From an uncultured Pelagibacteraceae bacterium (GTDB lineage Bacteria > Pseudomonadota > Alphaproteobacteria > Pelagibacterales > Pelagibacteraceae), in contig CACGPY010000004.1 of the NCBI GenBank assembly GCA_902575095.1, positions 1 to 64,000 on the forward strand: DNA of 64,000 nt. Reading direction: 5' to 3'. The position numbers and the translations under genes were made by a program. The notes below the pieces were generated by a model. It was not told where the DNA came from. It ran no database searches and saw only the letters and a list, made by a program, of their open reading frames with translations. Below are positions 25,354 to 33,757 of the stretch, piece by piece. Position 1 is the first letter of the stretch, and each line of letters starts with the position of its first letter.

Positions 25354-26117
25354 TGTTAAAAAAAATTAATCTTAAAAATAAAACAGCTCTAGTAACTGGA
25401 GCTGGTAAAGGTCTTGGTAAAGCCTGTGCAATAGCTTTAGCTGAGGCAGGAGCAAAAGTAATTATATTAAGTAGAACAAAATCTGACCTTATTAAAGTAA
25501 ACAAAATTATAAAAAAAACTAAAGGTTCTAGTCAATTATTTGTTTGTGATGTAACAAAATTAGATGATTTAAAAAAAGTTTTAAGAAAAATTAATCGATT
25601 GGATATTTTAGTAAACAATGCTGGAAATAATAGACCTCAGCATTTTACAAAAGTTAGTAAAGAAAATATGGAGTACTTAACTAATCTGAATATGAAAGCT
25701 GCATTCAACGTTGCACAATTATGCTCTCAAAAAATGGTAAAAGCGAAAAATAGAAAAAAAATTGGGGGATCTATTATTCATATGTCATCTCAATTAGGCA
25801 GAGTTGGTTGTGAAGGACGAAACGTCTACAACATGAATAAATTTGGGGTAGAAGGCCTTTCTAGAGGCATGGCATGTGAATTAGCTCCTTACAACATAAG
25901 AGTTAATACTATTTGCCCTACATTTGTTGAGACGCCAATGGTTAAAAAATTTTTTAAAAATAAAAAATTTAAAGATAAAATGCTTAAAAATATTCCATTA
26001 GGTAGAGTTGCAAAAGAAAGTGATGTTGCTACAGCTGTAGCATTTTTAGCTGCAGATTCATCTGAAATGATTACAGGGACATCTTTAATGGTTGATGGAG
26101 GTTGGACAGCACAGTAA
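25353..26117 (+). CDS. short-chain dehydrogenase/reductase
   Basis: About 254 residues. The cofactor motif is TGAGKGLG (residues 15-22), NNAGNN follows the fourth strand, and catalysis uses Ser in HMSSQ and the pair YNMNK (Y-x-x-x-K). The C-terminal GTSLMVDGGWTAQ is typical of classical SDRs of the FabG/gluconate-dehydrogenase type. I chose ATG 25353, which overlaps the TerC stop as TGATG. It is followed in tandem by a second SDR with the same DGGWTA ending, probably a duplication. Substrate unknown, possibly an alcohol or hydroxy acid. Confidence 0.88.
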   Translation: MLKKINLKNKTALVTGAGKGLGKACAIALAEAGAKVIILSRTKSDLIKVNKIIKKTKGSSQLFVCDVTKLDDLKKVLRKINRLDILVNNAGNNRPQHFTKVSKENMEYLTNLNMKAAFNVAQLCSQKMVKAKNRKKIGGSIIHMSSQLGRVGCEGRNVYNMNKFGVEGLSRGMACELAPYNIRVNTICPTFVETPMVKKFFKNKKFKDKMLKNIPLGRVAKESDVATAVAFLAADSSEMITGTSLMVDGGWTAQ

Positions 26118-26881
26118 TGGGAATGTTTCTTAAAGATATAAATTTAAAAGGTAAAACAGCTTTAATTACCGGGGCAACTAAAGGTTTAGGTAGGGGTGCA
26201 GCTTTAGCCATTGCTGAGGCGGGAGGAAGTATAATTGCAATCGGAAGAAATCAATTAGAGCTTAATACTTTAAAAAAAGAGATTAAAAAATTTAAAGTAA
26301 GTTACATATCGTTTAATTGTGATGTTAATAATTATAATCGCATGAAATCTTTTATATCAAAAATTAAAAAGTTAGACATTTTAGTTAATAATGCTGGAAC
26401 GAATATTCCAGAACCTTTTTTAAATGTTAAAAAATCATCATTAGAAACATTATTAAATGTAAATACTAAGGCAGTTTTTAATGTCGCTCAACTTTGTGCC
26501 AATCAAATTATAAAATTAAAAAGAAAAAGTGGTTCAATAATTAATGTTTCATCTATTTTTGGCTTAGTAGCAGGACAAAAAAGAACTGTTTATAGCATGA
26601 CGAAATTTGGAGTTGAAGGTTTAACAAAAGGTATGGCTTTAGATCTAGCTAAATATAATATAAGAGTAAACAGCGTTTGTCCTAACATAGTCTTAACTCC
26701 TCGAACTAAAAAATATTTTGCAGACAAAAATTACAATAATTATGTTAAAGAAAATACTCCAATTAATAAAGTGGTAACTGTAAGCGACGTAGCAACTTCA
26801 ATAACATTTCTAGCTTCAGAAGCTGCTAGCATGATTACTGGTTCATCAATAATAATAGATGGCGGTTGGACAGCTAAATGA
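26117..26881 (+). CDS. short-chain dehydrogenase/reductase, tandem paralogue
   Basis: About 254 residues. The cofactor motif is TGATKGLG (about 17-24), NNAGTN is present, the catalytic residues are Ser in NVSSI and YSMTK, and the C-terminus IIIDGGWTAK mirrors that of the preceding gene. The start ATG 26117 overlaps the preceding stop by one base (TAATG). ATG 26123 is also possible. The same layout and adjacent position suggest tandem duplication followed by divergence. Product unknown. The ATGA overlap with the M23 gene shows coupling. Confidence 0.87.
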   Translation: MGMFLKDINLKGKTALITGATKGLGRGAALAIAEAGGSIIAIGRNQLELNTLKKEIKKFKVSYISFNCDVNNYNRMKSFISKIKKLDILVNNAGTNIPEPFLNVKKSSLETLLNVNTKAVFNVAQLCANQIIKLKRKSGSIINVSSIFGLVAGQKRTVYSMTKFGVEGLTKGMALDLAKYNIRVNSVCPNIVLTPRTKKYFADKNYNNYVKENTPINKVVTVSDVATSITFLASEAASMITGSSIIIDGGWTAK

Positions 26882-27669
26882 GAATTTTTTTATTATTTTT
26901 TTTTATACTAAACTTTCAATACCTAGGTGCTGTTGAATTTTCAGGAAAGTTTGAACAAGGTGCTTTTATTTTAGGAAAAACAAATCCAAATTCAAAAGTA
27001 AAAATTGATAATAGAAATATTCGAGTTTCGAAAGAAGGTTATTTTGCTTTTGGTTTAGATAGAGACAGAAAAAATAATGTTCTAATTACTATTAAAAAAG
27101 ATGGGGAAGTAAAAAAAATTGAGAAAAAGGTACTAAAAAGGGAATATAAAATTCAAAGAATTGATGGTTTACCTTCAAAACAAGTTACTCCTCCACCTGA
27201 AGTCTATGAAAGAATAAAAAAAGACAATATATTAATAGGTAAAGCCAGATCAATTGATACCGGTTATGATTTTTTCAAAGATAATTTTATATATCCAATT
27301 GATAAATATATAATTACAGGCGTGTATGGTAGCCAAAGAATTTTAAATGGTAAACCTAGAAGACCACACTACGGAATAGATTTTCACGCTCCAGAAGGTA
27401 CACCAGTAAAAGCAATGATGGACGGAGAAGTAACTTTATCAGAAAATGATATGTATTTTACAGGAGGAACAATAATTTTTGACCATGGTCATGGAATAAG
27501 CACTTTGTATATGCACATGAAAGATATTAACGTCAAAGTTGGACAAAAAGTTAAAAAAGGTGAAATAGTTGGAACTTTAGGACAAAGTGGAAGAGCGACT
27601 GGGCCCCATTTAGACATTAGGCTTAATTGGTTCGACGTAAAATTAGATCCTGCATCAATTTTAAATTAA
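26878..27669 (+). CDS. secreted M23 family metallopeptidase (LytM-like)
   Basis: The 263-residue protein has a signal peptide (about residues 1-18), a beta-rich N-terminal domain and a C-terminal M23 domain. Motif 1 is HYGIDFHAP (zinc ligands His and Asp, about 162-166), YMHM lies in the middle, and ATGPHLDIRLNW is at about 240-251. The last motif reads H-x-D instead of the classical H-x-H. I recall the H-L-D variant in other proteobacterial M23 proteins, but I cannot check it here. These proteins cut or sense peptidoglycan in the periplasm. It ends four bases into the convergent carbamoyltransferase. Confidence 0.82.
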   Translation: MRIFLLFFFILNFQYLGAVEFSGKFEQGAFILGKTNPNSKVKIDNRNIRVSKEGYFAFGLDRDRKNNVLITIKKDGEVKKIEKKVLKREYKIQRIDGLPSKQVTPPPEVYERIKKDNILIGKARSIDTGYDFFKDNFIYPIDKYIITGVYGSQRILNGKPRRPHYGIDFHAPEGTPVKAMMDGEVTLSENDMYFTGGTIIFDHGHGISTLYMHMKDINVKVGQKVKKGEIVGTLGQSGRATGPHLDIRLNWFDVKLDPASILN

Positions 27670-29501
27670 TCTAACTCAAATTTATTTTTGTAATCTTTAA
27701 TTAATGACTTATCTTGGTGATCTTTAAATAAAACAAAGTCTTCTATCACTAGAATATCTAAATTAGTTCCCATAAAACAATTAAATGCATCATCAATTGA
27801 GCAAACAATAGGCTCACCTCTTACATTAAATGAAGTGTTTACTAAAACTGGACAATTTGTATTTTTCTTAAACTCTGTAATCAAGTCATAATACCTTGGA
27901 TTGGTTTCCTTATGCACAGTTTGAATTCTTGCTGAATAATCTACGTGAGTTATTGCTGGAACACTTGATCTTTTAATATTTAATTTATCTATACCAAATA
28001 ATTTTTCATCCTTTGCATTCATTTTAATTTGTTTATTTTTTTTAATTTCTGAAACCAAAAGCATGTAAGGACTCTCATCATTTAATTCAAACCATTCACT
28101 AACGTCTTCTCTTAAAACAGAGGGAGCAAATGGTCTGAAGCTTTCCCTGAACTTAATTTTTAAGTTTAATTCTTTTTGCATTTTTTCCGATCTTGGGTCT
28201 GCCAATATTGACCTTCCACCTAGTGCTCTAGGGCCAAATTCCATTCTTCCTTGAAACCAACCTACAGTTTTTTCATTAGAGAGTTCTTTTGCAGTCAAAG
28301 AAATAGTTTCTTCTCTGCTATATTTTTTGAAGTTTGCTTTTAAAGATTTAAGTTTTTGTTCAATAAAATCATTTTCAAATTTAGGTCCAAGGTAAGATCC
28401 TTTCATCTTATCTTTAAAGTCTAATCTTGGCATTTCTAATTCATGATGCCAGTAAGCTAGAGCTGCTCCTAAAGATCCGCCGGCATCTCCTGCAGCAGGT
28501 TGAATCCAAATATTCTCAAATATTCTCTCATTAAGAATTTTGCCATTAGCGACACAATTGAGAGCTACTCCTCCTGCTAAACAAAGGTTTTTTATTTTAT
28601 ATTTTGATAAAATATTTTTTGATATTCTTAATACTATTTCTTCGGTAACAGTTTGTATTGAAGCTGCTATATCCATATGGAATTGAGTTAATAAATCTTT
28701 TTTAGCATCTCTCTTAGGATGTCCAAAAAGATTAGAAAAGTTTTTATTAGTCATCGTTAATCCTGTTGCATAATTAAAATATTTCATATCAAGTTTAAAA
28801 GAACCGTCCTCTTTTAAATCTAAAAGCTTATCTAGTATTATGTCTTTGAAAATTGGTTTACCATATGGAGCAAGTCCCATTAATTTGTATTCACCGCTGT
28901 TAACTTTAAAACCTGTGTAATAAGTAAAAGCAGAATATAGTAATCCTAAAGAGTGAGGAAAGTGTATTTCTTTAACTATTTCTAGCTTATTTTTTTTCCC
29001 TATTGCAACTGTCGTAGTAGCCCACTCGCCCACACCATCTAGTGTTAAAATAATAGCTTCTTCAAATGGTGAGGGAAAAAATGCACTAGCAGCATGACTG
29101 TAGTGATGCTCAGAAAATTTTATTCTATTTATATCATTAAAATTTTTGTCATGTTCTTTAAGTTTATCAAACATAAACTTTTTTTGAAAAAGTTTTTCCC
29201 GTAGCCAAATTGGCATTGATAAACTAAAAGATTTAAAACCTTTTGGAGCAAATGCCATATAGGTTTCTAAAAGTCTCTCAAATTTTAAAAATGGCTTTTC
29301 AAAAAAAACAATGTGATCAACTTCATTTAGACTTAAATTTGACTCTTCAAGTACATATTTTACTGCATTAAAAGGATATCCTGGATCATGTTTCTTTCTT
29401 GAAAATCTTTCTTCCTGTGCCGCTGCAATTATATTTCCATCTACGATAATTGCGGCTGCACTATCATGGTAAAATGCTGATATTCCTAATATAGAAGTCA
29501 C
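27666..29501 (-). CDS. carbamoyltransferase (NodU/CmcH/SxtI family)
   Basis: The 611-residue protein has the two-domain layout: an N-terminal Kae1-like domain (ILGISAFYHDSAAAI at residues 4-18, SEHHYSHAASAFFPSP near 130-145, LTLDGVGEWATTTVA, GEYKLMGLAPYG) and a C-terminal YrdC-like half (FQGRMEFGPRALGGRSILADPR, and NTSFNVRGEPIV). It transfers carbamoyl from carbamoyl phosphate to a hydroxyl group through a carbamoyl-adenylate. The start is GTG at 29501, overlapping the DUF5989 stop (TAGTG). The three-gene group matches the sxtI-like module. The acceptor is unknown. A saxitoxin product is not suggested. Confidence 0.9.
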   Translation of the reverse strand: MTSILGISAFYHDSAAAIIVDGNIIAAAQEERFSRKKHDPGYPFNAVKYVLEESNLSLNEVDHIVFFEKPFLKFERLLETYMAFAPKGFKSFSLSMPIWLREKLFQKKFMFDKLKEHDKNFNDINRIKFSEHHYSHAASAFFPSPFEEAIILTLDGVGEWATTTVAIGKKNKLEIVKEIHFPHSLGLLYSAFTYYTGFKVNSGEYKLMGLAPYGKPIFKDIILDKLLDLKEDGSFKLDMKYFNYATGLTMTNKNFSNLFGHPKRDAKKDLLTQFHMDIAASIQTVTEEIVLRISKNILSKYKIKNLCLAGGVALNCVANGKILNERIFENIWIQPAAGDAGGSLGAALAYWHHELEMPRLDFKDKMKGSYLGPKFENDFIEQKLKSLKANFKKYSREETISLTAKELSNEKTVGWFQGRMEFGPRALGGRSILADPRSEKMQKELNLKIKFRESFRPFAPSVLREDVSEWFELNDESPYMLLVSEIKKNKQIKMNAKDEKLFGIDKLNIKRSSVPAITHVDYSARIQTVHKETNPRYYDLITEFKKNTNCPVLVNTSFNVRGEPIVCSIDDAFNCFMGTNLDILVIEDFVLFKDHQDKSLIKDYKNKFELD

Positions 29502-29653
29502 TAAAATATTGTATTAATAAATGTTGCTACCACAGAGCCTTGGCTAGGGACAATTAAAACTCCGAATAAAGCCAAAATAATTATTATTGATAACAGCCAA
29601 TATTTCTTTCTTTCCTTTAAAAATTCACAAAATTCATTTAAAGATTCAATCAT
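29501..29653 (-). CDS. DUF5989 family small membrane protein (SxtK-like)
   Basis: A 50-residue protein found by reading the gap between its neighbours. It has a charged start with LNEFCEFLKERKKYW and a single hydrophobic helix (about residues 20-35), then SQGSVVATFI. The KERKKYWLLSI...SQGS pattern is that of DUF5989 proteins found beside SxtJ and carbamoyltransferases. Its ATG directly follows the SxtJ-like stop, and its stop overlaps the carbamoyltransferase GTG. It is probably an inner-membrane accessory of that enzyme. Confidence 0.85.
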   Translation of the reverse strand: MIESLNEFCEFLKERKKYWLLSIIIILALFGVLIVPSQGSVVATFINTIF

Positions 29654-30034
29654 CTAAAATTGCTTTTTCATTGAACCAAGATTTTTTTTCCTTTTGATCC
29701 AATAAGTTTCTTTATTCTTTAAGAACTTTAAACCTAACAAATCTTTACCTAATACTCTAACGATAAAACTAACTGGGGTAAGGATTACAAAGAATACTAA
29801 AGCCATTATAATTGGTGCTATAATAATACCTAATATTTCACCTAATTTGATCCATAATTTATTTAGTGGAGACAGAAGTTTTGAATTTAATAATCCTAAA
29901 ATTAAAAAACCTACAGAGGCTGCAATAAAATATAAATTTAGATTTTCACCATTTTTTAGTGGCCATAAACCAAGTATTAAAAAGACAGCAAAAAATAATA
30001 AGCCAAAGCTTTTATTCGAACTTTGTGATCTCAT
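29654..30034 (-). CDS. SxtJ family membrane protein
   Basis: The 126-residue protein has three to four hydrophobic helices: residues about 10-26, 33-52, 66-90 and a shorter one to 100. LSPLNKLWIKLGEILG in the middle is the SxtJ family core. The C-terminus is basic. The first gene of the SxtJ-DUF5989-carbamoyltransferase operon, it ends exactly where the next ATG begins. The function is unknown, but co-occurrence with carbamoyltransferases suggests a membrane-bound enzyme complex. Its start is only 9 bases from the end of the Xsc gene, so all four minus-strand genes may be one transcript. Confidence 0.82.
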   Translation of the reverse strand: MRSQSSNKSFGLLFFAVFLILGLWPLKNGENLNLYFIAASVGFLILGLLNSKLLSPLNKLWIKLGEILGIIIAPIIMALVFFVILTPVSFIVRVLGKDLLGLKFLKNKETYWIKRKKNLGSMKKQF

Positions 30035-30042
30035 TTCTATAA

Positions 30043-31824
30043 CTAGTTTAAACCTTTTTGAGGCTTCATGTCCTCTTTTTTAATACCAGCTACTCTAACT
30101 GGTTTTTTCATAGCGTCTCTTCTGAAGGGCTCACCTAATTCTTGGTTAAGTATTACTTCAATAAATGTTGTGATACCTTTTTTTTGATCTTCACATGATT
30201 GTTGAATAGCCTTAGTGGTTTCTTCCATAGTTTTTACTGTAACTCCTTTTAAACCACATGCATTAGCAACCTTTGCATAACTTAATTCTGGATCTAATTC
30301 TGTTCCTATAAAATTATTATCAAACCATAATGTGGTATTTCTTTTTTCCGCTCCCCACTGATAATTTCTGAATATGACCATCGAAATAGCTGGCCACTCT
30401 TCACGTGCACATGAGCTCATTTCATTCATACTTATTCCAAATGCTCCATCACCAGCAAAACCAATTACAGGAGTATCAGGGCAGCCGATTTTAGCACCTA
30501 AGATAGATGGAAAACCATAACCACAAGGACCGAATAAGCCTGGTGCTAAATATTTTCTACCTTTTTCAAAAGTTGGATAAGCATTTCCTATCGCACAATT
30601 ATTTCCTATATCACTTGAAATTATTACATCTTCAGGCATACCTGCTTGAATAGCTCTCCAAGCTTGTCTAGGCGACATTCGATCTTTGTCTCTATCTCTT
30701 GCTTCTTTATTCCATACTGTTCCTGGATCGTCATCTTCGTGATCTAAACTAGAAAGTTTTTGCAACCAAGCTGATTTCGTTTGGTGAATTAAATCTTTTC
30801 TTTTTTGTCTATCAGTATCGCCAGCCTTTGGAGATAGTTTACTTAATAATTGTTGAGCAACTAGTTTAGCATCTCCACAAATACCAACTGTCACTTTTTT
30901 AGTAAGACCAATCCTATCTGAATTCATATCAACTTGGATAATTTTTGCATTTTTTGGCCAATAATCAATTCCATAACCTGGTAATGTTGAAAAAGGATTT
31001 AATCTTGTGCCTAAGGCTAGAACAACATCTGCATTTGCAATTAATTCCATTGCAGCTTTAGATCCGTTGTAACCTAATGGACCAACTGCTAGAGGATGGC
31101 TACCTGGAAAACTATCGTTATGTTGATAACCAGAGCATACCGGGGAGTCTAATTTTTCAGCTAATTTAACACAATCCTTTATGGCTCCACCAATAACTAC
31201 ACCCGCACCAGATAAAATTACTGGAAATTTTGCATTAGATAATAATTTCGCTGCTTCTTCTATCGCCGCTGCTCCACCAGCTTGTCTTTCTAATCTTACA
31301 ATGGGAGGTAATTCGATATCTATTACTTGTGTCCAATAATCTCTTGGCACATTAATTTGTGCTGGAGCTGAACCTCTAATAGCTTTTTCAATAACTCTGT
31401 TTAAAACTTCTGCAATTCTTGAAGGGTCTCTAACTTCTTCTTGATAACAAACCATATCTTTGAATAGATTCATTTGTTCTACTTCTTGGAATCCTCCTTG
31501 GCCCATTGTTTTGTTCGCTGCTTGAGGTGTTACTAAAAGAAGTGGTGTATGGTTCCAGTAAGCTGTTTTTATTGGAGTAACTAAACCCGTTATACCTGGT
31601 CCATTTTGAGCAACTACCATTGACATTTTTCCGGTAGCTCTCGTGTACCCATCAGCAATCAAACCGCCATTAGTTTCATGAGCTACGTCCCAAAAAGTAA
31701 TTCCTGCGTCTGGAAAAATATCTGAGATAGGCATGAACGCAGAACCAATAATACCAAAAGCGTGTTCGATGCCATGCATTTGTAAAACTTTTACAAAAGC
31801 TTCCTCAGTTGTCATTTTAGCCAT
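30043..31824 (-). CDS. xsc: sulfoacetaldehyde acetyltransferase
   Basis: The 593-residue ThDP enzyme belongs to the acetolactate-synthase fold. The N-terminal EHAFGIIGSAFMPISD and AQNGPGITGLVTPIKTAYW, the ThDP motif GFAGDGAFG...FRNYQWG (near residues 456-491), and the C-terminal QELGEPFRRDAMKKPVRVAG match Xsc as I remember it, rather than IlvB. Xsc converts sulfoacetaldehyde and phosphate to acetyl phosphate and sulfite. Together with the aminotransferase, ald, pta, aprBA and TauE in this window, it places sulfite release at the centre of the region. It is divergent from the SuyA-like gene. Confidence 0.94.
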   Translation of the reverse strand: MAKMTTEEAFVKVLQMHGIEHAFGIIGSAFMPISDIFPDAGITFWDVAHETNGGLIADGYTRATGKMSMVVAQNGPGITGLVTPIKTAYWNHTPLLLVTPQAANKTMGQGGFQEVEQMNLFKDMVCYQEEVRDPSRIAEVLNRVIEKAIRGSAPAQINVPRDYWTQVIDIELPPIVRLERQAGGAAAIEEAAKLLSNAKFPVILSGAGVVIGGAIKDCVKLAEKLDSPVCSGYQHNDSFPGSHPLAVGPLGYNGSKAAMELIANADVVLALGTRLNPFSTLPGYGIDYWPKNAKIIQVDMNSDRIGLTKKVTVGICGDAKLVAQQLLSKLSPKAGDTDRQKRKDLIHQTKSAWLQKLSSLDHEDDDPGTVWNKEARDRDKDRMSPRQAWRAIQAGMPEDVIISSDIGNNCAIGNAYPTFEKGRKYLAPGLFGPCGYGFPSILGAKIGCPDTPVIGFAGDGAFGISMNEMSSCAREEWPAISMVIFRNYQWGAEKRNTTLWFDNNFIGTELDPELSYAKVANACGLKGVTVKTMEETTKAIQQSCEDQKKGITTFIEVILNQELGEPFRRDAMKKPVRVAGIKKEDMKPQKGLN

Positions 31825-31897
31825 AAAACTCCTTAAAGTAGTTTGAAATTCTAGCTTTCATTATACTAAATTTTAGTCTATATCCATTAGATATTTT

Positions 31898-32185
31898 ATG
31901 TCACGTCCTGACCTCATTATACACGACGAAAAAGATAACGTAGGAGTGGTTGTAATAGAAACCACTAAAAAAGGCCAAGATTGTAGTGCTTGGATAATGG
32001 AAAATGACAAAACTGTTAAAGTACCATCAACAAACGATGTTCCATTAGGACACAAAATTGCACTTAAAGACCTTAAAATAGGAGATACAATCTTAAAGTA
32101 TGGGCATGATATTGGGAAAGTAGTTAAAGAAATTAAAAAAGGTGAACATGTTCATGTTCATAATGTAAAAACAAAAAAGTGGTAA
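31898..32185 (+). CDS. suyA: SAF-domain small subunit, probable sulfolactate sulfo-lyase alpha (SuyA-like)
   Basis: The 95-residue SAF-domain protein ([16 protein letters not shown]-type start, IPLGHKIAL-like segment [27 protein letters not shown] at the end) is the small partner of a UxaA-type dehydratase/lyase. In most altronate dehydratases the SAF domain is fused or similarly small. In SuyAB the two are separate subunits of about 8-10 and 42 kDa. The small size here, the 7-base gap to the large subunit and the neighbouring xsc gene favour SuyA. The motif alone does not separate it from altronate or galactarate enzymes. Confidence 0.72.
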   Translation: MSRPDLIIHDEKDNVGVVVIETTKKGQDCSAWIMENDKTVKVPSTNDVPLGHKIALKDLKIGDTILKYGHDIGKVVKEIKKGEHVHVHNVKTKKW

Positions 32186-32192
32186 GGTAATT

Positions 32193-33359
32193 ATGGAAAT
32201 TCCAAAAAGTTTTTTAGGTTATAAAAGAGAAAATGGAAGAGCTGGAACAAGAAACCACGTTATTATTCTTCCTGTTGACGATATTTCAAACGCTTGCGCT
32301 GAAGCTGTAGCAAATAATATAAAAGGAACTATCGCTTTGCCCCACTCTTATGGAAGATTACAGTTTGGTGCAGATCTAGAACTACATTTTAGAACAATGA
32401 TAGGTACCGGAAGAAATCCAAATGTTGCAGCAGTAATTGTCATTGGTATTGAGCCAAAATGGACAAAAAAAATTGTTGATGGAATAGCTGAAACAGGAAA
32501 ACCAGTTGAGGGTTTTCACATTGAAAGAAGTGGGGACATACAAACAATAATGAAGGCATCAAAAAAAGCTCAAGAATTTTCTATGTGGGCGTCTGAAAAA
32601 CAAAGAGAAGAGTGTCCAATGAGTGATTTATGGATATCAGTTAAATGTGGTGAGTCAGATACGACATCGGGCTTAGCATCAAACCCGACTGTCGGAAATT
32701 TAATGGACAAACTTGAACCACTTGGGGTTCATTTATGTTTTGGAGAAACATCAGAATTAACTGGTGCAGAGCTAGTATGTGCTAAGAGAGGAGCAACTCC
32801 AGAAGCTCAGAAAAAATTTATGAAGACTTGGAGTGATTATAATGATTTTATTTTAAAAGAGGCAACTGATGACTTATCAGAAAGTCAACCCACTGCAGGT
32901 AATATAGCAGGAGGACTAACTACAATTGAGGAAAAAGCTTTTGGAAATTTTCAAAAGATAGGATCTAGAAAATTTATTGATGTTTTAGAACCCGCAGAAG
33001 AACCCAAAAAAGGTAAAGGTTTATATTTTATGGACACTTCTTCTGCAGCAGCAGAATGTGTAACTTTACAAGCAGCTGGAGGATTTAATATTCATCTTTT
33101 TCCAACAGGACAAGGAAATATCATTGGTAACCCTATAGAACCTGTTGTAAAACTAACTGCCAATCCTTTAACAGCTAAGTTAATGAGCGAACATGTTGAT
33201 TGTGATGTTTCTAAAATTTTAACAAGAGAAATGAACCTTGATCAAGCCGGAGATAAACTAATTGAAACAACACTTAAAGTTGCCAACGGTAGATTAACAT
33301 GTGCTGAAGCTTTAGGTCACAGAGAATTTGTTATGACTAAACTTTATCGAAGTGCATAA
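32193..33359 (+). CDS. suyB: UxaA-type lyase large subunit, probable sulfolactate sulfo-lyase beta (SuyB-like)
   Basis: The 388-residue protein is the catalytic half of the UxaA/GarD family. It contains [50 protein letters not shown] (Cys-Gly segment for Fe or substrate), [11 protein letters not shown] and [21 protein letters not shown]. SuyAB cleaves (2R)-sulfolactate to pyruvate and sulfite. No uronate or galactarate genes are nearby. Xsc is divergent and Apr and TauE genes follow, all of which concern sulfite. Altronate dehydratase remains the alternative. It overlaps the HIT gene by one base. Confidence 0.75.
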   Translation: MEIPKSFLGYKRENGRAGTRNHVIILPVDDISNACAEAVANNIKGTIALPHSYGRLQFGADLELHFRTMIGTGRNPNVAAVIVIGIEPKWTKKIVDGIAETGKPVEGFHIERSGDIQTIMKASKKAQEFSMWASEKQREECPMSDLWISVKCGESDTTSGLASNPTVGNLMDKLEPLGVHLCFGETSELTGAELVCAKRGATPEAQKKFMKTWSDYNDFILKEATDDLSESQPTAGNIAGGLTTIEEKAFGNFQKIGSRKFIDVLEPAEEPKKGKGLYFMDTSSAAAECVTLQAAGGFNIHLFPTGQGNIIGNPIEPVVKLTANPLTAKLMSEHVDCDVSKILTREMNLDQAGDKLIETTLKVANGRLTCAEALGHREFVMTKLYRSA

Positions 33360-33757
33360 TGTCTTCAGGTAACGAAGACTGTATTTTCTGTAATAAAACT
33401 AATTGTAAAGTCATCTCATCAACAAAACATTTTTTTATAATTCGAGATACTGCTTATCCTGTCACCAAACACCACACTTTGATTATTACCAACAGACACG
33501 TTGGTAATTATTTTGATTTAAATAAAGACGAGATTAATGATTTAGATGATATTTTAAAAAATCAAAAAAGAGAGTTAAAACAATTAGACAAAGAAATAAG
33601 TGCATTTAATATTGGGGTAAATATAGGTAGAGATGCAGGCCAATCAATAATGCACTGTCATATCCATTTAATTCCTCGAAGAAAAGGAGATGTAGAAGAT
33701 CCTAGGGGTGGCGTAAGAGGTGTAATACCTGAAAAACAAAAATACAAAAAGAAATAA
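33359..33757 (+). CDS. HIT family nucleotide hydrolase/transferase
   Basis: The 132-residue protein has the histidine triad HCHIHLIP (about 100-107), a Cys pair at CIFCNK (8-13), and an N-terminal half typical of HIT proteins (IIRDTAYPVTKHHTLIITNRH). The C-terminal GDVEDPRGGVRGVIP is a usual extension of the Fhit/HINT-like group. HIT proteins act on AMP derivatives. Some members hydrolyse or phosphorolyse adenylylsulfate. It is coupled to the SuyB-like gene by a one-base overlap (TAATG), so a role in freeing sulfate from APS is possible but only inferred. A general AMP-lysine hydrolase is the default. Confidence 0.88.
   Translation: MSSGNEDCIFCNKTNCKVISSTKHFFIIRDTAYPVTKHHTLIITNRHVGNYFDLNKDEINDLDDILKNQKRELKQLDKEISAFNIGVNIGRDAGQSIMHCHIHLIPRRKGDVEDPRGGVRGVIPEKQKYKKK

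Noticed and set aside
30043-31824. Acetolactate synthase large subunit (IlvB)
   Set aside because: It has the ThDP fold, but the C-terminal QELGEPFRRDAMKKPV and the long NTTLWFD region are those of Xsc, and no ilvH follows.
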